From positions 1 through 47,431 of the forward strand of contig JBCBUE010000022.1 in NCBI GenBank assembly GCA_039818285.1: a stretch of 47,431 nt of DNA, in the 5' to 3' direction. Both the position numbers and the translations under genes were made by a program. This DNA comes from JBCBUE01 sp039818285. Lineage in GTDB: Bacteria > Planctomycetota > Phycisphaerae > Phycisphaerales > Phycisphaeraceae. The stretch's first letter is position 1; each line of letters opens with the position of its first letter. This document shows, piece after piece, positions 44,338 to 47,431 of this stretch. The notes below the pieces were generated by a model. That model was not told the origin of the DNA, did not search any database, and saw only the letters and a program-made list of their open reading frames with translations.

Positions 44338-45486
44338 TCAGCACGCCGGCATGGCGTCGATCAGTCGATCGATCTCCTCCGCCGTGTTGTAAGCGTGCGG
44401 ACTCACCCGCAACCGCCCGCCCCGCAGCGCGATCACGACGCCCCGGCGTTCGAGATCGTTGGCGATCTTGCGGTGCTCGGCCGGCGTGGCGCCGGGCCGC
44501 TCGAACACCACGATCCCGCTTCGCTCGCCCGGCTCGTCGCGCGGCGTCACCACGTGATAGCCCTGTTCGGTCAGCCCCTCGCAGGCTCGGGTCGTCAACG
44601 CCTCGACGTTCGCCCACACCGCGTCTGTCCCCGTTTCCAGAAGCAACCTCATCGACGCCCCTAGGGCCAAGATGCCAGGGATATTCCACGTCCCCGGCTC
44701 GAACCGCTTGGCGTCCTCTCGGAACTCGTAGCGATAGTCCAGGTAGTTCTCCGCGTCGACCATGTTCAGCCAGCCCACCACCGCCGGCGTCAGCCGATCG
44801 GTCAACTCACGTCGGCAGTAAAACACCCCCGCGCCCTCCGGCCCGAGCAGCCACTTGTGCCCGTCGGCCGCCAGAAAGTCGATCCCCTCGGCCGCCACGT
44901 CCACCGGCAACACGCCCACCGACTGGATCCCATCGACGCACAGGTACCCCCCGACCGCGTGCACCGCGTCGGCGATCGGCCGCAGCCCGATGCGGTGCCC
45001 GCTGGCGAACTGCACGCTCGACAGCGACACCACCCGCGTCCGCTCGTCGATCGCCGCGAGCACGTCCTCGGCATGGATCCGCCAGTCCTCACGCTGGGCC
45101 ACCTCGACCACCTCGACGCCCCGCGCCCGCGTCAGGTGCTGCCAGGGGTAGCGATTGGCCGGGTACTCGACGTCGGTGATGACGACGCGATCGCCCGGCC
45201 GCCAGTCGAGTCCCTGCGCCACGAGCGCCAGGCCGGTCGAGGTGTTCGGGACGAACGCGATCTCCTCGCCGGACGCCTCGGCCCCGATCAGTTCGGCCGC
45301 CATCCCGCGGACGCGCTCGATCTCCCGGTACCACCCCGCCCCGACGTACGCTCGGCTCGACGCCTGGTCGGCGTACCACCGCAGCCTGTCGGCCGCGTCG
45401 GCCGAGATCGGCGCCACCGCGGCGTGGTTGAGGAATACCAGCTCCCCCGTCGCCGGGTAACGCCGTCGCAGCGGTTCGCTCAGCAT
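44338..45486 (-). CDS. Class V aminotransferase / cysteine desulfurase-like PLP enzyme
   Basis: About 382 residues, fold type I PLP enzyme. FLNHAAVAPIS is the usual N-terminal motif; FVPNTSTGLALVAQGL contacts the cofactor phosphate. VVSLSSVQFASGHR, CVDGIQSVGVLPVDV and the Schiff-base Lys in AADGHKWLLGPEGAG (Lys211) follow. The C-terminal domain ends GGRLRVSPHAYNTAEEIDRLID. A catalytic Cys of true IscS/SufS is not obvious, so isopenicillin-N-epimerase-like or selenocysteine-lyase-like roles are alternatives. The ATG at 45486 has TACGAT 7 bases upstream; an ATG at 45495 overlaps that element. Convergent with lpxA, 6 bp apart. Confidence 0.85.
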   Translation of the reverse strand: MLSEPLRRRYPATGELVFLNHAAVAPISADAADRLRWYADQASSRAYVGAGWYREIERVRGMAAELIGAEASGEEIAFVPNTSTGLALVAQGLDWRPGDRVVITDVEYPANRYPWQHLTRARGVEVVEVAQREDWRIHAEDVLAAIDERTRVVSLSSVQFASGHRIGLRPIADAVHAVGGYLCVDGIQSVGVLPVDVAAEGIDFLAADGHKWLLGPEGAGVFYCRRELTDRLTPAVVGWLNMVDAENYLDYRYEFREDAKRFEPGTWNIPGILALGASMRLLLETGTDAVWANVEALTTRACEGLTEQGYHVVTPRDEPGERSGIVVFERPGATPAEHRKIANDLERRGVVIALRGGRLRVSPHAYNTAEEIDRLIDAMPAC

Positions 45487-45493
45487 CCCCGGC

Positions 45494-45499
45494 ATCGTA
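45494..45499 (-). promoter_or_regulatory. -10-like TACGAT before the aminotransferase gene
   Basis: TACGAT, 7 bases (GCCGGGG), then ATG 45486. Shares its TA with the TAGACT element on the plus strand. Confidence 0.35.
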
Positions 45500-45503
45500 G
45501 ACT
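45498..45503 (+). promoter_or_regulatory. -10-like TAGACT before the TPR-peptidase gene
   Basis: TAGACT, 6 bases (TGAGGC), then ATG 45510. Weak TTCGCT at -35 with 17-base spacing (45475-45480). Confidence 0.45.
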
Positions 45504-45509
45504 TGAGGC

Positions 45510-47431
45510 ATGAAGTGCCGAGATCGTGCCGTGCGGTGGGGGTGGGCCGCGTTCGCTTGCCTCAGTGTCGGCCCCGTCCACGCCAAGGGCGTTGAGCCCG
45601 CCACGCCGCCCGAGCCGAACCCCCTGGTCGAGCGCGTGCTCAGCGACCCGCTGACCGACGCGGACGAGCTGGCCCGCCGGCGCGTCTTCCACGGACGCTT
45701 CGTCGAACACGACCTGCTGACGCCCTGGGCCCAAGAGCCCGCTTTCGCCGCCGACCTCGCGCTGGCCCGCTGGCGGCTTGACGACCCGGCGCTCGGCCCC
45801 GCCGCTCGGGTGATCGACCCCGCCGTCCGCGCCGCGGCCGCCCTGCGCCGCGGCCGGCCCGAATCCGTCAAGGGCATCCTTGCCGGCCCGCTCAGCGACC
45901 CCGACCTCCCCCTCGCGCGGCAGCTCGAAGCCCGCCTGCTCTACGCCCGCGCCAGCGTCGAGCTCAACGACCTCCCCGCCGCCGTCGGCGTCCTCGACCC
46001 CGTCCGCGGCCTGCTGATCAGCCAGCGGCTCCTCGGCGCGGCCGAGTTCACCCACGCCGCCGAGGCCATCCTCCTGCTCGCCCGCCTCCAGGGCCGGCCC
46101 GGCGACGACTACCAGACCGCGCTCGAGCTGCTCCGCCGCGCCCGCGAGGCCGACCCCCTCGACTGGCGGCCCCGGCTCGTCGAGGGCCGGCTGCTCGCCG
46201 AGAAAGACAACCGCGGCCAAGGCGCCGAAGCGCTCGCCGAGGTGCTGTCGCTGAACCCCGCGCAGGCCCACGCCTGGTACGAGCTCGGTCGGCTCAACGT
46301 CGAGTCCTTCAACTTCGACGGCGCAGCCGCGATCGTCGCCCGCCTCAATCAGCTCACGCCCGACCACCCGCTGGCCGCGTTGCTCGAGGCCCGCTCGCTG
46401 ATCCATCAGAAAGACCCGCGCCCGCTGCTGGCCGACGGCTCGGTCCTCAACGCCCTTCTCGAGCGCTATCCCACCCACCGCGAGGCCCTGTCGCTCAAGG
46501 CCGCCGCCGCGGCGATCGCCTACGAGGCCGAGCTGCTGGACGACACGCTCGCCGAGCTCGACCGCCTCTCGCCCGGCACGCCGCTGGGCCACCTCGAGGT
46601 CGGCCTGGCCCTCTCCCACGCCCGCCAGTACCCCCAGGCCGAGCACCACCTCCGCGAGGCGGTCTCCCGCCAGCCCAACGACGCCGCCCCCCGCGTCGCC
46701 CTGGGCCTGCTGCTCATGCAGGCCGGCACGCTCGATCAGGCCCACGCCGAGCTCGCGCTCGCCAACGCCCTCGACCCCTTCAACCGCTACGCCGGCAACT
46801 CCCTCACCCTCGTCGAGGAACTGCTCGGCTGGGAGACGATCGAGACCGACCACTTCGTCATCCGCTACAAGCCCGGCATCGACGCCGCCCTCGCCGCCGA
46901 CATGCCCGCGATCCTTGAATCCCTCTACGCCGACGTCACCGCCGAGTTCGGCCACGAGCCCGACACCAAGACTCAGATCGACCTGATGCCCGACGAGCAG
47001 TACTTCGGCGTCCGCATCGCCGGCCTGCCCGAGATCTGGACCATCGCCGCCGCCACCGGCCCGGTCATCGCCATGACCCCGCCCCGTCAGGGCCCCCACC
47101 AGCGCGGCACCTTCGACGTCGCCAACGTCCTCCGCCACGAGTTCGTCCACACCGTCAACCTCTCGCAGACCCGCAACCGCATCCCCCACTGGTTCACCGA
47201 GGCCTGCGCCGTCTCCGTCGAGCTCACCGGCCGCACCTTCCAGACTCAGCAACTCCTCGCCGCCGCGCTCGCCGCCGACGACCTGTTCGACCTCGATGAG
47301 ATCAACTGGGCCTTCGTCCGCCCCAAGCAACCGACCGACCGCGGGCTCGCCTACGCCCAGGCCAACTGGATGCTCGAGTACATCGAGGCGACCGGGATCA
47401 GTGAGGACAAGCGCTCGCCGCTGTTCCGTTC
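45510..47431 (+). CDS. Exported TPR-repeat protein with HExxH metallopeptidase domain (partial)
   Basis: The frame is open from the ATG at 45510 to the window edge (640 codons, no stop), so the C-terminus is missing. A signal peptide (MKCRDRAVRWGWAAFACLSV, cleaved after VHA near residue 25) precedes ~400 residues of Ala/Leu/Arg-rich helical TPR-like repeats (for example HAWYELGRLNVESFNFDGAA, AEHHLREAVSRQPNDAAPRV). The peptidase part has the zinc motif HEFVH (His542) in VLRHEFVHTVNLSQ, followed by IPHWFTEACAVSVE, whose Glu would be the third ligand (gluzincin, peptidase MA-like). A periplasmic or extracellular protease is predicted. TAGACT lies 6 bases before the ATG. Confidence 0.85.
   Translation, partial: MKCRDRAVRWGWAAFACLSVGPVHAKGVEPATPPEPNPLVERVLSDPLTDADELARRRVFHGRFVEHDLLTPWAQEPAFAADLALARWRLDDPALGPAARVIDPAVRAAAALRRGRPESVKGILAGPLSDPDLPLARQLEARLLYARASVELNDLPAAVGVLDPVRGLLISQRLLGAAEFTHAAEAILLLARLQGRPGDDYQTALELLRRAREADPLDWRPRLVEGRLLAEKDNRGQGAEALAEVLSLNPAQAHAWYELGRLNVESFNFDGAAAIVARLNQLTPDHPLAALLEARSLIHQKDPRPLLADGSVLNALLERYPTHREALSLKAAAAAIAYEAELLDDTLAELDRLSPGTPLGHLEVGLALSHARQYPQAEHHLREAVSRQPNDAAPRVALGLLLMQAGTLDQAHAELALANALDPFNRYAGNSLTLVEELLGWETIETDHFVIRYKPGIDAALAADMPAILESLYADVTAEFGHEPDTKTQIDLMPDEQYFGVRIAGLPEIWTIAAATGPVIAMTPPRQGPHQRGTFDVANVLRHEFVHTVNLSQTRNRIPHWFTEACAVSVELTGRTFQTQQLLAAALAADDLFDLDEINWAFVRPKQPTDRGLAYAQANWMLEYIEATGISEDKRSPLFR

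Noticed and set aside
45480..47330. 616-codon minus-strand frame at the right end
   Set aside because: Antisense to the TPR-peptidase gene; Gly/Glu/Val-rich without motifs, while the plus strand has a signal peptide and an HExxH site.

Overview
This 47.4 kb window is high-GC (about 70%) Gram-negative-type bacterial chromosome. It carries lpxA (lipid A), a DUF481 outer-membrane barrel, several lipoproteins, murG/ftsW and a type IV pilus-like module. Four proteins open with the same short N-terminal zinc ribbon (a C-x2-C-G-Y-x-L pattern followed by C-P-E-C), there is a fibro-slime-domain protein, and genes are scattered in short operons. Together these point to a planctomycete, most likely of the Phycisphaerae type. 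That placement is inference from gene content; there is no rRNA or tRNA marker here.

Layout. (1) 1-5701: end of a GNAT acetyltransferase; gpmI and a coupled ceramide-glucosyltransferase-like GT on the minus strand; a tiny membrane protein with a zinc-ribbon protein; then purE-purK. (2) 5752-7740: a metal/permease-type exporter, a MazG-like pyrophosphohydrolase and a PilZ protein. (3) 7952-15230: a pilus assembly run with pilT, pilC, a prepilin-like protein, a PilX-like protein with calcium-loop inserts, a second prepilin-like protein, then a secreted fibro-slime protein closed by a strong hairpin terminator. (4) 15327-19736: a GH113-like secreted glycosidase, and on the minus strand ftsW-murG followed by ispA (lipid II supply and export). 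(5) 19872-25211: an ECF sigma factor with a large membrane-anchored anti-sigma candidate, a small membrane protein and comEC. (6) 25522-27930: a Ser/Thr kinase, an amidase-like protein with poorly conserved zinc ligands, a small lipoprotein, and an unusually AT-rich intergenic stretch that can fold. (7) 28025-35900: proS, whose editing domain has a very different base composition, two zinc-ribbon membrane proteins, cca, a YggS-family PLP protein and a GH130 enzyme. (8) 35999-47431: a tandem DUF3313 lipoprotein, a zinc-ribbon protein, a DUF481 barrel, pyrG, a SPOR-like lipoprotein, a polytopic glycosyltransferase, lipB/lpxA (divergent), an aminotransferase and a TPR-metallopeptidase that runs off the end.

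The two strongest non-gene signals are these. First, a TAnnnT hexamer sits 5-9 bases upstream of about fifteen start codons that mostly lack a Shine-Dalgarno sequence. This is the architecture expected of leaderless mRNAs, and it settled several start codons. Second, a ~540 bp segment inside proS, matching the inserted editing domain, has about 49% GC (hand count) against 70-75% on both sides, which suggests a mosaic gene.
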